DNA of 64,000 bases from Granulicella tundricola MP5ACTX9 (lineage in GTDB: Bacteria > Acidobacteriota > Terriglobia > Terriglobales > Acidobacteriaceae), in contig NC_015060.1 of the NCBI RefSeq assembly GCF_000178975.2, positions 51,222-115,221 of the forward strand. The letters run 5' to 3'. Shown here in pieces: positions 26,283 to 34,405 of this stretch. Numbering within the stretch: the first letter of the stretch is position 1; each line of letters opens with the position of its first letter. Under the pieces are notes generated by a model. The model saw only the letters and a program-made list of their open reading frames with translations, was not told the origin of the DNA and ran no database searches. A program made the translations under genes and the position numbers.

Positions 26283-26368
26283 CCTTCCAAACGGCGTTCT
26301 GGGAAACTTCGGCCCCGCCGAGCCGACCTTGGTCGGCCGAGATTGCCGACAACACGACTTCCCGGGAG
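26283..26368 (-). repeat. cassette site 8 (minus orientation)
   Basis: R arm complement CCTTCCAAACGGCGTTCTGG (26283-26302) and L arm complement TTGCCGACAACACGACTTCC (26343-26362). The spacer contains GCCGACCTTGGTCGGC (26322-26337), a perfect palindrome. Homology of cassette A begins at the CCG|TTT of this site. Confidence 0.85.
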
Positions 26369-26712
26369 CTTAGCTCGATACATGGTCCTTCTGTGGCGAA
26401 CGATTCGGCGTGAAGGCCGAAACGACAAGAATAGAGACTGCGATCCATAAGCACTTATCCAGCGCCGCATCTGTTCCCCAAAGGGTATTTGCGCTGAGTC
26501 CTGCCTGGTAGACATGGACTTCAGTTAAGACGTGCGCGAGAAGAAGAAGTACGTCCGCGATTGCGGCAGCACGCATCGACCAGATGGCGAGGAGTAAGCA
26601 CGGCGTAAGAAGCGTCCATGCAAAGGTGTGCGGCCAGCACTCGATTCCGGGACAGAATCCATAAAGATCGTGCCGAAGATGGAGACATAGAGACTGATTG
26701 ATCCGGCAAGAA

Positions 26713-28319
26713 GGGGGTGCGGACGAAAAGTTGGACTCTTTGGAGGTAGTCCATGTATTCCTACGAAGATCGCATTCGGGCGGTTCGTCTCTATGTAGAG
26801 CTCGGCAAACGCGGCGCAGCTACCGTCCGTCAGCTGGGTTACCCGACAATTAGGGCTTTGAACAGATGGCATAAGCAATACCAACGAGGTCATGATTTAC
26901 CCGCGGGCTATGTGCGTTTGAGGCCGAAGTATTCGGCTGAGGAGAAGCAAGCGGCCGTGGATCACTATCTGAATCATGGTCAGTGTCTGGCCTGGACCTC
27001 GAAATCTCTCGCATATCCCGGGCGCGGGACGCTGGCAAGGTGGGTCGATGAGCAGCGGCCCGAAGCCAGAAAACGCATTGTTGGAAAAGTCGGAGCTCTC
27101 CCTCAGCCTCGAGAGACGAAAGAGGCTGCAGTCATCGAGCTGTGCATGCGACAGGAGAGTGCACGCGTCATTGCTCAAAGGGTAGGCGTGAGCAGGCCCA
27201 CGTTGTACAACTGGAAGAATGAGCTGCTCGGTCGTGAGGTTCCCACAACCATGAAACGCCACAACGACCCACCGCTTGCTTCTGAGCGGACAGCCCTGGA
27301 AGGGCAAGTCGAATCTCTCCAGCGCGATATCCAGCAGTTGCAGCTGGAATACGACCTCTTGAAGAAAGCCAATGAATTACTAAAAAAAGATCTGGGCATC
27401 GACCTGCATCTGCTGACCAACCGGGAAAAGACGTTGTTGGTTGATGCCCTGAGACAAACTTACCCGCTGTCGCAACTCTTCGGTGCCCTGGGACTCGCCC
27501 GCAGTTCCTACTTTTATCACCGGGCACGACTACAAGTCGCTGAGAAGTATGCCGGCCTGCGTGATGTCATTACCGAGATATTCAAAGGGAATCACTCCTG
27601 TTACGGCTATCGCCGGATGCGAGCGGCCCTGGTTAGACGGAATATTTCTCTCTCAGAGAAAGTCTTGCGGCGTCTGATGAAACAGGAAGGTCTGGCAGTT
27701 TCCACTGCGAGACGCCGTCGCTACGGATCTTACCTGGGAGAAATCAGCCCTGCTCCAGAGAACCTCATCAACCGCGACTTTCGGGCCGCAGCCCCGAATG
27801 AGAAGTGGCTCACCGACATCACCGAGTTCCAGATCTCAGCCGGCAAGGTATATCTATCGCCGATCATCGACTGCTTTGATGGGTTGGTGATCAGCTGGTC
27901 GATCGGCATGCGTCCAGACGCCGAGTTCGTGAACACCATGCTGGATGCTGCCATCGAGACGATGGCCAAGCGTGACAGCCGACCTGTGATCCACTCCGAT
28001 CGCGGTGCTCATTATCGCTGGCCTGGGTGGCTGACACGGATAAGCGATGCAGGTCTCGTCCGCTCGATGTCGCGTAAAGGCTGTACCCCCGATAACGCAG
28101 CCTGCGAAGGCTTCTTCGGGCGACTAAAAACGGAGTTCTTCTACTCTCGGAACTGGAAGACTACGAGCATCGAGCAATTCATCAAGGAAGTTGATGCTTA
28201 CATCCGCTGGTATAACGAAAAGCGGATCAAGATCTCACTTGGCTCACTCAGCCCTCTCGAATATCGGGAGAAACTAGGACTTGCAGCATAAACAAGTCCA
28301 ACTTTTCGTCCGCACCCCC
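26713..28319 (+). mobile_element. IS3-family insertion sequence
   Basis: 1607 bases bounded by near-perfect terminal inverted repeats beginning GGGGGTGCGGACGAAAAGTT (26713-26732) and ending in its complement (28300-28319). It is flanked by a 3-base direct duplication GAA (26710-26712 and 28320-28322), the usual size for the family. It is inserted in cassette gene 7. One copy in the window. Confidence 0.92.
26753..28291 (+). CDS. IS3-family transposase (single full-length frame)
   Basis: A 512-aa protein covering what is often two overlapping frames. The N-terminus has two helix-turn-helix units (YEDRIRAVRLYVELGKRGAA; ARVIAQRVGVSRPTLYNW), then a leucine-zipper coiled coil (LEGQVESLQRDIQQLQLEYD), the HTH_21 region with GNHSCYGYRRMRAALVR, and the integrase core. 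The DDE residues are visible in WLTDITEF, VIHSDRGAHY and ACEGFFGRLKTEFFY. No frameshift is needed to make the fusion form, so the element may be regulated differently from classic IS3 members. It looks intact. Confidence 0.92.
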   Translation: MYSYEDRIRAVRLYVELGKRGAATVRQLGYPTIRALNRWHKQYQRGHDLPAGYVRLRPKYSAEEKQAAVDHYLNHGQCLAWTSKSLAYPGRGTLARWVDEQRPEARKRIVGKVGALPQPRETKEAAVIELCMRQESARVIAQRVGVSRPTLYNWKNELLGREVPTTMKRHNDPPLASERTALEGQVESLQRDIQQLQLEYDLLKKANELLKKDLGIDLHLLTNREKTLLVDALRQTYPLSQLFGALGLARSSYFYHRARLQVAEKYAGLRDVITEIFKGNHSCYGYRRMRAALVRRNISLSEKVLRRLMKQEGLAVSTARRRRYGSYLGEISPAPENLINRDFRAAAPNEKWLTDITEFQISAGKVYLSPIIDCFDGLVISWSIGMRPDAEFVNTMLDAAIETMAKRDSRPVIHSDRGAHYRWPGWLTRISDAGLVRSMSRKGCTPDNAACEGFFGRLKTEFFYSRNWKTTSIEQFIKEVDAYIRWYNEKRIKISLGSLSPLEYREKLGLAA

Positions 28320-28363
28320 GAACGAACCCAATCCATCGAACTTGCTCGAGCTTGAGCCCACTA

Positions 28364-28437
28364 GTCTTCGGCATTGCGGCAGTATATCCCTGGATGCCAA
28401 AGCGTGTGAGACTGCCGAAACACCGACTTTTGGGGCA
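28364..28437 (-). repeat. cassette site 9 (minus orientation)
   Basis: R arm complement TCTTCGGCATTGCGGCAGT (28365-28383) and L arm complement ACTGCCGAAACACCGACTTT (28411-28430). The inner stem is ACTGCCG/CGGCAGT instead of TTGCCGA/TCGGCAA, again changed on both arms. Left boundary of cassette B copy 1. Confidence 0.8.
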
Positions 28438-28478
28438 GTAGACTTGTCTTGGGCCTATTGTGCTGAGAAGATGGTCAC

Positions 28479-28667
28479 ATGAGCACCGTGGGAATGAAGT
28501 CGGAGAGCTTCGCCGCAATCATCATTTTCGTGTTTCTCATGCCGCCGCTTTGGAGTTCTCTGTGGCATGAGCACCCGTGGTTGACGGTTGCTTGGCTCCT
28601 CTGTTGGTTAGGTGTTTTCATCGGCTACATTGCCCATGTAAGACGAGGGCGCAGGACCTTGAGCTAA
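28479..28667 (+). CDS. cassette B, gene b1 copy 1: small two-pass membrane protein
   Basis: 62 aa: MSTVGMKSESFAAIIIFVFL begins the first membrane segment; the second is WLTVAWLLCWLGVFIGYIAH, with a basic tail VRRGRRTLS. The identical protein is encoded in inverted orientation at 36497-36685. It is the only gene in cassette B that reads against the site direction; b2 reads with it, so this cassette carries two convergent genes. No family recognised. Conservation of the exact protein in both copies supports it being a real gene. Confidence 0.6.
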   Translation: MSTVGMKSESFAAIIIFVFLMPPLWSSLWHEHPWLTVAWLLCWLGVFIGYIAHVRRGRRTLS

Positions 28668-28711
28668 ATGTTCGACCTTGCCGATGACGCGACCGTGCCG
28701 GAGTTCAGGTC

Positions 28712-29011
28712 TTAAATCGTTGAGCCGTCTTCGCCACGATCTTGGGCGAACTTATGCTGCATATCAGACCAGTCGATTTCGGCGCCAACAAACGCAGGAA
28801 TGACCGCTGAGAAAAACATGTCGGCCCATGAGCTAATTCCTGGAGTAGCAAGCCATCCAGCCTTGAAGCATGTCACGTGAACCAAACGGACAAACGCATA
28901 GCAACCGAACCAAATGAGCAGATTCAAGACAAGGTTCCAAAGGCGGCCTCGTTTTTGCATCTTTGCCCAACGTTCGGGAGTGCGCCGGTCCTGAAACCAT
29001 CTCCATGTCAT
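28712..29011 (-). CDS. cassette B, gene b2 copy 1: membrane protein, unknown (intact)
   Basis: About 99 aa from ATG 29009-29011 (MTWRWFQDRRTPERWAKMQK); a TTG start 24 bases upstream is possible. One or two membrane segments (LWNLVLNLLIWFGCYAFVRL and around WADMFFSAVIPAFVGAEI) and a charged C-terminus. No family recognised. In the second copy of the cassette the same gene carries a one-base deletion (see 36155), so this is the functional version. It reads in the site direction. Confidence 0.6.
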   Translation of the reverse strand: MTWRWFQDRRTPERWAKMQKRGRLWNLVLNLLIWFGCYAFVRLVHVTCFKAGWLATPGISSWADMFFSAVIPAFVGAEIDWSDMQHKFAQDRGEDGSTI

Positions 29012-29037
29012 GACTGGAGAATACAAGATTCGCAATC

Positions 29038-29126
29038 TCGCGAAAACGGCGATTGTCGGCAGCTTCTACCCGCTTGGACGGGGTAGGAACCATCGACGTT
29101 TCCGAAAACAACGACTTTCGAGGAGC
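29038..29126 (-). repeat. cassette site 10 (minus orientation)
   Basis: R arm complement CGAAAACGGCGATTGTCGGC (29041-29060), a spacer holding the palindrome CTACCCGCTTGGACGGGGTAG, and L arm complement TTTCCGAAAACAACGACTTT (29099-29118). The whole site is repeated as site 16 with cassette B. Confidence 0.88.
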
Positions 29127-29140
29127 GGGGACCGCTGACA

Positions 29141-29527
29141 TCAGGCTCGACGGAAGTCATACACACAGAAAGCGGCTACAAAAAGTGGCATCGAAACTGT
29201 GAGTGCGAACAGAATCAAAGCGAACAGCAATGACGCACTTGAGTGGTTCCCTTGGGACAGCATTGAAACCAGCCCCAAAACCGCTACGGTGCACGCGCCA
29301 CAGAACGTAGAAGCGGTGATGCCCCGACGAGACGAACCTACCGCCGCTACCCCCACAAGCAGAGCGACTGTAGCCGACGCATCCGTCACGGTCCAGATCC
29401 ACCACCAAACCATATGGGACGTTGCCCAAGCTGCGGTTGCGGCTGCAAGGACCAATAGCCATAGCCCCCCGGCTGCCGCTGACAGTCTTAGGATCGCCTC
29501 GATGAACAGATAACCTCTTCGCCTCAT
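29141..29527 (-). CDS. cassette gene 9: four-helix membrane protein, unknown
   Basis: A 128-aa hydrophobic protein with about four transmembrane segments: LSAAAGGLWLLVLAAATAAW, IWTVTDASATVALLVGVAA, FCGACTVAVLGLVSML and LLFALILFALTVSMPLFVAA, ending CVYDFRRA. ATG 29525-29527. It fills the space between sites 10 and 11 and reads in the site direction. No family recognised. A long alternative frame on the same strand overlaps it and has no membrane pattern. Confidence 0.6.
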   Translation of the reverse strand: MRRRGYLFIEAILRLSAAAGGLWLLVLAAATAAWATSHMVWWWIWTVTDASATVALLVGVAAVGSSRRGITASTFCGACTVAVLGLVSMLSQGNHSSASLLFALILFALTVSMPLFVAAFCVYDFRRA

Positions 29528-29589
29528 CGCACAAGTCTAAACACGGGCGGAGAGCAATGGTGCCCTTCGGTATCTGGAACCATGATTCA

Positions 29590-29670
29590 AGGAAAACGGC
29601 GTTATGGGCAGGTTCGGCGCGCCCCGACCGCCAAGAACGGCGTCATTGTCGACAATGCGACTCCTGGGGA
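29590..29670 (-). repeat. cassette site 11 (minus orientation)
   Basis: R arm complement GGAAAACGGCGTTATGGGCA (29591-29610) and L arm complement ATTGTCGACAATGCGACTCC (29645-29664), with a GC-rich self-complementary spacer (GGCGCGCC). Confidence 0.78.
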
Positions 29671-29701
29671 ATTGAGCCGCAGGTTTGCTTGCGAGCGTCT
29701 G

Positions 29702-30241
29702 CTATGGACCGGCTTCAAACGGATGTTTCATGAACTGATCGATGCTTTTTGCTGTCCGCTTCTGGGTTTTCAACCAGTCGAGTTGCCACTCGGTAATTCT
29801 TTCCGTCTTCTGCGGCACGAATTCGCCATGGTTCGGTTCCTCTATCCATTCGAGCTGACGAACCAGCGCGAACGGCGGGGATGCGCCTGAAGCTTTTCGA
29901 GAGAAAGCCGCCGCCGCTTCATACTGGGCGAAGGCAACGAAATAGTCGTTCCTGCCATTCAGCGGTTCGGCCCCATTATTCGGATTCAGCCACACTCTAT
30001 ATTCGAGGACGTCATCATAAAAATATCCTCCGCCAGAAGCAGGCTCAACAGGATAGGTTCCTACTAGGTTTGGATCGACTGCTACCGGGAAAACACTCGT
30101 TCCCGTAATTTGCCGATCAACACTACTGACCATAAACGTGGGGTGAATTGCGGCCTGCTTGCACCCAACAATTTGCAGGAGGGATACCATCATCAAAGCC
30201 TGGAGATATCTGACTGACCTGCCCTCCGCTATCAATATCAC
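29702..30241 (-). CDS. cassette gene 10: putative lipoprotein, unknown
   Basis: A 179-aa protein. The N-terminal region has a hydrophobic stretch ending VSLLQIVGCKQAA, a lipobox with Cys at about residue 27, so it is probably exported and lipidated; an internal ATG (about residue 17, MMVSLLQ) is a likely better start. The mature part contains VEPASGGGYFYDDVLEYRVW, GRNDYFVAFAQYEAAAAFSR and VRQLEWIEEPNHGEFV. I do not recognise the domain. It lies between sites 11 and 12, in the site direction. Confidence 0.6.
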   Translation of the reverse strand: MILIAEGRSVRYLQALMMVSLLQIVGCKQAAIHPTFMVSSVDRQITGTSVFPVAVDPNLVGTYPVEPASGGGYFYDDVLEYRVWLNPNNGAEPLNGRNDYFVAFAQYEAAAAFSRKASGASPPFALVRQLEWIEEPNHGEFVPQKTERITEWQLDWLKTQKRTAKSIDQFMKHPFEAGP

Positions 30242-30328
30242 GCTGCCTCCACCGTGAGTCAGCCTACGCTAGCCGACCTCCGAGTCAAATGGCTCAGTAG
30301 TGTTAGCAGACGAAGGAAGGCTGGGCTC

Positions 30329-30372
30329 TCCTCAGAAACGGCGTTTTGAGCAAGAACGCCGACAGAGGGAAC
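30329..30372 (-). repeat. cassette site 12, compact (minus orientation)
   Basis: R arm complement CTCAGAAACGGCGTTTTGAG (30331-30350) is immediately followed by AAGAACGCCGACAGAGGG, a possible L arm complement with almost no spacer. It shows the TTGCTCA variant of the inner stem. It is the last minus-oriented site. Confidence 0.6.
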
Positions 30373-30394
30373 TACCTCCACCGCAGTCTGGTAT

Positions 30395-30586
30395 TTAGAA
30401 CCGGCCTAGAGTCCTGATTTCGAGGATGCAGCGGTCGATCGCCTGGGCAGAAGCTTCAAGCATCGCGATGGACGTTGCATGACGGCTTCGGTCGTTCAAC
30501 TCCAAGCGTTGCGCCTCAGCTCTGTATCCGTCGCTATCGGCGGTCCACTTGGTGACGAGTCTTTGCAGTTGTCCCTGATCAATCAT
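30395..30586 (-). CDS. small hypothetical protein (63 aa)
   Basis: 63 residues beginning MIDQGQLQRLVTKWTADSDG, predicted all-helical and charged (AEAQRLELNDRSRHATSIAM). No membrane segment, no family recognised. It follows the last minus-oriented cassette site and could be a cassette gene whose far site is lost. Codon use is plausible; the ribosome-binding site is weak. Confidence 0.45.
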   Translation of the reverse strand: MIDQGQLQRLVTKWTADSDGYRAEAQRLELNDRSRHATSIAMLEASAQAIDRCILEIRTLGRF

Positions 30587-30884
30587 GGCCTAATTGTATC
30601 GACCGGACATAAACCGAATTAGCGGACGTGGGGCTTTGAATGGTTTGAATCATTTCAAGCCACGGCGTTAGCGGTCGTCAGACTTTCTCGATAATGCTAA
30701 TCGAACTCGAAAGGCTCTTGGAGTGAAAGATACCCGTCAACACAATCTGCGCTGGTGTCCGTAAGACGATCCCTCAACGGACGTTCGGCTAAGATCAATT
30801 CACCACTCGAAACACAGCAAACGGTGTCTCATATACCTGGTACGGTGATACTCTCACATGAGGCCCGCTAAACGTTACGAATTT
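30587..30884. other. intergenic region at the array orientation switch
   Basis: About 300 bases between the small 30395 gene and the serine recombinase at 30885, divergently transcribed. No gene, no cassette-site arm and no obvious inverted repeat could be supported. Confidence 0.35.
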
Positions 30885-31460
30885 ATGCCAAAAACTCTCA
30901 TCGGTTACGCACGATGCTCCACGGACAAGCAAGACCTCACCGCTCAACGGGAAGCACTCACTGATTTAGGTGTGGCTGCGGACCGGATCTACGTTGATCA
31001 CGGATTGACCGGAACGAACCGGGCCAGGCCAGGGCTCAACCAAGCGCTTGCCGCTGTCCGCAAGGGGGACACGCTAGTTGTGCCGAAATTGGATCGTCTC
31101 GCCCGCTCGGTCCCTGATGCGCGCTCGATCGCAGATGAGTTAGCAGCACGGGGCGTGACACTGGCTCTCGGCCAAAGCCGCTACGATCCAGCCGATCCGA
31201 TGGGCAAGATGTTCTTCAATATCCTGGCGACTTTCGCGGAGTTCGAAGCCGACCTGATTCGCCTGCGCACGCGCGAGGGCATGAAGATAGCCCGCGCTAA
31301 AGGTAGGCTGCGTGGCAAACAGCCAAAGTTGTCAGACAAGCAGCAGAAGGAACTCGGCCGCATGCATGGAACAGGTCAGTACACGATCAGCGATCTGGCA
31401 GAACTGTTCTCCATTTCTCGACCGACGGTCTACCGCACGCTGCTGCGTAGCACCGGGTAA
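30885..31460 (+). CDS. serine recombinase (DNA invertase/resolvase family)
   Basis: About 191 aa from ATG 30885 (MPKTLIGYARCSTDKQDLTA); ATG 30858 is an upstream alternative. Catalytic Ser in YARCSTDKQ, then PKLDRLARSVPDARSI, and the E-helix FNILATFAEFEADLIRLRTREG. C-terminal helix-turn-helix: YTISDLAELFSISRPTVYRT. It differs clearly from the recombinase of the duplicated HNH module and has no HNH partner. It lies where the minus-oriented array (to 30.4 kb) gives way to the plus-oriented one (from 34 kb), so it could have caused an inversion here, though that is only positional. Confidence 0.9.
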   Translation: MPKTLIGYARCSTDKQDLTAQREALTDLGVAADRIYVDHGLTGTNRARPGLNQALAAVRKGDTLVVPKLDRLARSVPDARSIADELAARGVTLALGQSRYDPADPMGKMFFNILATFAEFEADLIRLRTREGMKIARAKGRLRGKQPKLSDKQQKELGRMHGTGQYTISDLAELFSISRPTVYRTLLRSTG

Positions 31461-31593
31461 GAGGAACTGATACCAGAAGCCGTTCAAAGGCGACTTCGAA
31501 TAATCAACGCGGGCGTTGGGCGATACCAGTTCTACTCGTCAGTCGTCCATCTTTCAGAACCACGATCAGATCTTCTGCAGAGGTATAGAGATT

Positions 31594-32790
31594 ATGAGCG
31601 TCAATCGGAAGACCCATCTTTTCGCGCTGGCCATCTTGTCGTCCCTGTCTTTTGCCGCTTATGCTCAAACTGCTCTAACCCAAGCCTCAAACGATAAGAT
31701 CGACCACTGGCTGCGCAGTGGCGAGCCTCGTATGGTCGCCTGGGGTGCGGCCTTCGCCGCAAAGTGTGGCGATAGGGACGCGTTGCCTCTTCTCGCAAGC
31801 CTTGCCGAGAACTATCAATCTATTCCGCCCCAGGAGTATGACGCGCGGGGGAACTACATCCCGAGAACTCCTGAACAAAAACAGCGTCTGGATTCCATGG
31901 AAGTTGTTCTTGATTCCGTTATTCAACTCCATGGAAGGGTTCCTTACGAGGCAATCACTTCGGCCTTACAGGACTTTCCGGCTCAGGCCCTTACCCTCTT
32001 CGCGGGCATGCCCGAGCCCGAGCGCTCCCAACGCGCTGATGTCTTGTATGCAACTCGGGACAAAGCGGATCAACCTTACGACTGGCACCACCTTGCACAG
32101 CAGCAAATGATCCATATGGCCGCTGCCATCCTCGCCCTGCAACCTCCGCCAGGCTTCACTGCGACTCTCCTGAACGAGACTACCGTCGTCTTGAAAGTAA
32201 GCGTGACTGACGACGAACAGAAGCGCGAGGACACATTTTCAGGGGGAGTGTGCGGCGACTCTTTCGGCCTTAAACCGGCCCAAGGCTGGCCTCAACCCTA
32301 TACTTATGTAGTCGAGCAGCACTGGAATAACCAGGGATCAGCAGACGGAGTCCTCGTTCCTGGCGAGCCTTCTATCACCACGCGTCGAGCACTTAGCAAC
32401 AGTTCTTGCTCTACTCTCCCAGGGTTCACAAGCGTGCAAAAGCTCCTGCTGGCAGAACAGGAAGCTGGTTTCTTGCCCGAGGATAGAAGAACTGGAACCC
32501 TCCAGTACGACACTCTCCGTTACCCTGGCCAAGCGAGCTTCGTCGCTTCTCTCTCCAGTTTGGTTGATCGCCGGAAAGAACCCTTTCGGAAACTCGCAGC
32601 AACTCTCGCCGGCAAGTCGTTTCTATCGGCGTCTGAAGCGGCAACCGCAATGCCTATGTTTGCAGTTGAAATCGACGACCAAAGAAAGGACCAAACCCAA
32701 GCCCTTCAGATGCCGGCGTCTCTTGGCTCCCGGACAACGGTTGGTCCGTACAAGCCTGAGAGCGGATGGTTCTTGAAGCAAGGAAACTGA
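31594..32790 (+). CDS. secreted protein of unknown function
   Basis: 398 aa from ATG 31594 (preceded by an AGAGG-like site). Signal peptide MSVNRKTHLFALAILSSLSF then AAYAQ. The N-terminal part has helical repeat-like text (EPRMVAWGAAFAAKCGDRDA, LPLLASLAENYQSI) reminiscent of HEAT repeats; the remainder has ATLLNETTVVLKVSVTDDEQ and several Cys (GGVCGDSFGL, SSCSTLPGF) that may form disulfides in the periplasm. No family recognised. It lies between the lone serine recombinase and the second recombinase-HNH module, without clear cassette sites on either side. Confidence 0.7.
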   Translation: MSVNRKTHLFALAILSSLSFAAYAQTALTQASNDKIDHWLRSGEPRMVAWGAAFAAKCGDRDALPLLASLAENYQSIPPQEYDARGNYIPRTPEQKQRLDSMEVVLDSVIQLHGRVPYEAITSALQDFPAQALTLFAGMPEPERSQRADVLYATRDKADQPYDWHHLAQQQMIHMAAAILALQPPPGFTATLLNETTVVLKVSVTDDEQKREDTFSGGVCGDSFGLKPAQGWPQPYTYVVEQHWNNQGSADGVLVPGEPSITTRRALSNSSCSTLPGFTSVQKLLLAEQEAGFLPEDRRTGTLQYDTLRYPGQASFVASLSSLVDRRKEPFRKLAATLAGKSFLSASEAATAMPMFAVEIDDQRKDQTQALQMPASLGSRTTVGPYKPESGWFLKQGN

Positions 32791-32878
32791 GCTGGAACCT
32801 CCAGATCTGGACCGCACCCCGCCATTTAGTCCTAAAGGATGCCCGCCAAACAGCTCCGAAGATCACAATTTCTGGTTT

Positions 32879-33514
32879 ATGCTACAGGCAATGCCGAAAG
32901 TAGTAAAGCCTAATGCTACACACCACCCGCCGAAGGGACAGACTGTCGGGTACGCGCGGGTGAGCAGCTTTGAACAGAACGAGAACCGCCAGCTCGAAGG
33001 GATGGAGGTGGATCGCGTATTCCTCGATAAAGCTTCGGGCAAGAACATCCAACGCCCCCAACTCGAAGCTCTGATGAAGTTCGTCCGGGAAGGCGACACG
33101 GTTGTATGTCACTCGATGGATCGCCTGGGCCGGAATTTGGTAGACCTGCGGAAGACAGTCGGGGAACTGACTTCGCGGAAGATTGGGGTCCGTTTCATCA
33201 AAGAAAATCTAACTCTGACCGGCGACGACTCGCCGATGGCGACGTTGCTTCTTAATATGATGGGCTCGTTCGCGGAGTTCGAAGTGGCGTGGAGCCGGGA
33301 ACGCCAGCGGGAGGGGATTGAGCTGGCGAAGCGGGATGGTGTCTATAAAGGTCGCAAGCGCCTGTTGACGCCGGATCGGGCCGCTGAGTTGACCCGTCGG
33401 CTTGGTTTGGGCGAAAGCAAAGCTGCCTTAGCGCGTGAGTTCCAATTGGATCGGACGACGGTCTATCGCTACATCGGACGAGCTAAGGCTCAACCGGAAG
33501 GGGCGGGGAAGTGA
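32879..33514 (+). CDS. serine recombinase, module copy 2
   Basis: Near-identical to the 211-aa recombinase at 16355 (a few substitutions, for example YARVSS for YVRVSS, EFQLDRT for EFKLDRT). It keeps the catalytic Ser, the MDRLGRNL motif, the E-helix and the C-terminal helix-turn-helix, and again overlaps the HNH gene by GTGA. Homology between the two modules begins at ATTTCTGG (16344 and 32868), 11 bases before the start codon, and ends at the CCG|TTT of a cassette site (17493 and 34018). The plus-oriented right-hand array starts directly after it. Confidence 0.9.
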   Translation: MLQAMPKVVKPNATHHPPKGQTVGYARVSSFEQNENRQLEGMEVDRVFLDKASGKNIQRPQLEALMKFVREGDTVVCHSMDRLGRNLVDLRKTVGELTSRKIGVRFIKENLTLTGDDSPMATLLLNMMGSFAEFEVAWSRERQREGIELAKRDGVYKGRKRLLTPDRAAELTRRLGLGESKAALAREFQLDRTTVYRYIGRAKAQPEGAGK

Positions 33515-33951
33515 CACGTCTCGCTCAAAGGGTGATGCACTGCCCATGCGGAAAAGCAAAGGTCCTGGCATTGGGCTTGTGCTCGACCTGCTACACCTTG
33601 AAGCGGCAGGATGAGGAGTACTTCGGTGGCCTGCGCGAAGCGGTTCTGGAGCGTGATGGCTACCGTTGCCGCGTTTGTGATGCTTCCGGTCGTGACAAGT
33701 GGTCCATCATCGTCCACCACCGGATACCCGGTAGATCGGTCCTGAAGCTGATGCTTTCGCTGTGCCCTGGCTGCCATGCGAAGGTTCACCGCACAAAAGC
33801 AGTGCTTTCGGCCATGCCGCCGCTGCTCTTGGAACTATGGCGTGAGCAGCATCCCAAAGGTCATGAACAGAAGCAGCTCGACTTCAGTTCAAGAAAGCCG
33901 GCGGCGAAACTGATTCCACTCTTCAGAGACGAAAAGGAGTCGAGCGGTTAG
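33511..33951 (+). CDS. HNH endonuclease, module copy 2
   Basis: 146 aa, differing from the copy at 16987 by about two residues (IPGRS for RPGKS). The zinc-ribbon CPCGKAKVLALGLCSTC, the VHH catalytic pair and the CPGCHAKVH motif are all kept. GTG start in the recombinase stop. Preservation of both genes and of their overlap in both module copies argues that the two proteins act together. The module end, some 65 bases after the stop, is an R arm of a cassette site. Confidence 0.88.
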   Translation: MTRLAQRVMHCPCGKAKVLALGLCSTCYTLKRQDEEYFGGLREAVLERDGYRCRVCDASGRDKWSIIVHHRIPGRSVLKLMLSLCPGCHAKVHRTKAVLSAMPPLLLELWREQHPKGHEQKQLDFSSRKPAAKLIPLFRDEKESSG

Positions 33952-34002
33952 GCTTTTGGTCGCTGCTGGTGTGAATGCGTTTATCAGGGCCGATACGCGC
34001 AC

Positions 34003-34025
34003 GTTTCCGACAACGCCGTTTTACG
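34003..34025 (+). repeat. cassette site 13, right arm
   Basis: GTTTCCGACAACGCCGTTTT (34003-34022) is a near-consensus R arm at the end of module copy 2, matching the R arm of site 1 at the end of copy 1 up to CCG|TTT. First site of the right-hand plus array. Confidence 0.8.
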
Positions 34026-34093
34026 ACAATCCGAGCCAAACCTGCAGGTAAACGGTGATAATGCTCTTCGTAACGATCGAATCGGAGATCACC

Positions 34094-34399
34094 ATGGTTG
34101 CTTTAATGACGTTATTCTTAGCTGCCTCCTTCTTTGGCAACAAGCCCTCACGTAACGCCGTCACAGAACAGAGCATAGTCTCAGATAAATCAGTGCAGGC
34201 TAAACAGCCGGATATCGTCGATCTTCCGATTGTGCCTAGCGGAGCATCTCGGGTTTGGCTTGACACTGCAAGAAACCACTATCGTTGCTCTTATGAACGC
34301 CAGTATGGCAAGTCAAAGACAGGGGAGTACCTCACCGAGAAAGAGGCAAGGGATAAAGGCGCTCGACCTTTCAACAAGAGAGGCTGCCCCTCTAGGTAG
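34094..34399 (+). CDS. cassette gene 13: small exported protein, unknown
   Basis: 101 aa from ATG 34094, which follows CGGAGATC; an upstream ATG 34055 in frame lacks a ribosome-binding site. Short N-terminal hydrophobic stretch MVALMTLFLAASFFG, probably a signal or anchor. The C-terminal half has SRVWLDTARNHYRCSYERQY and GEYLTEKEARDKGARPF, a layout seen in small exported proteins that begin with a lipid or signal and end with a Tyr/Lys-rich repeat-like motif. Two Cys. No family recognised with confidence. Confidence 0.6.
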   Translation: MVALMTLFLAASFFGNKPSRNAVTEQSIVSDKSVQAKQPDIVDLPIVPSGASRVWLDTARNHYRCSYERQYGKSKTGEYLTEKEARDKGARPFNKRGCPSR

Positions 34400-34405
34400 T
34401 CAAAC

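Larger units (their letters stand above)
26370..28373 (-). pseudogene. cassette gene 7: membrane protein broken by an IS3 element and a frameshift
   Basis: Removing the IS3 element and one copy of its GAA duplication joins MPKTSGLKLEQVRWIGFV (start ATG 28371-28373) directly to LAGSISLYVSIFGTIF, which makes one continuous transmembrane segment. About 40 bases later (near 26650) the membrane-protein text moves to another frame and continues with TFAWTLLTPCLLLAIWSM, AAAIADVLLLLAHVLTEV and DKCLWIAVSILVVSAF before the stop at 26370. So the gene had at least three membrane segments and carries both the insertion and a one-base shift. It lies between sites 8 and 9; its start codon overlaps the R arm of site 9. 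Function unknown. Confidence 0.6.
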
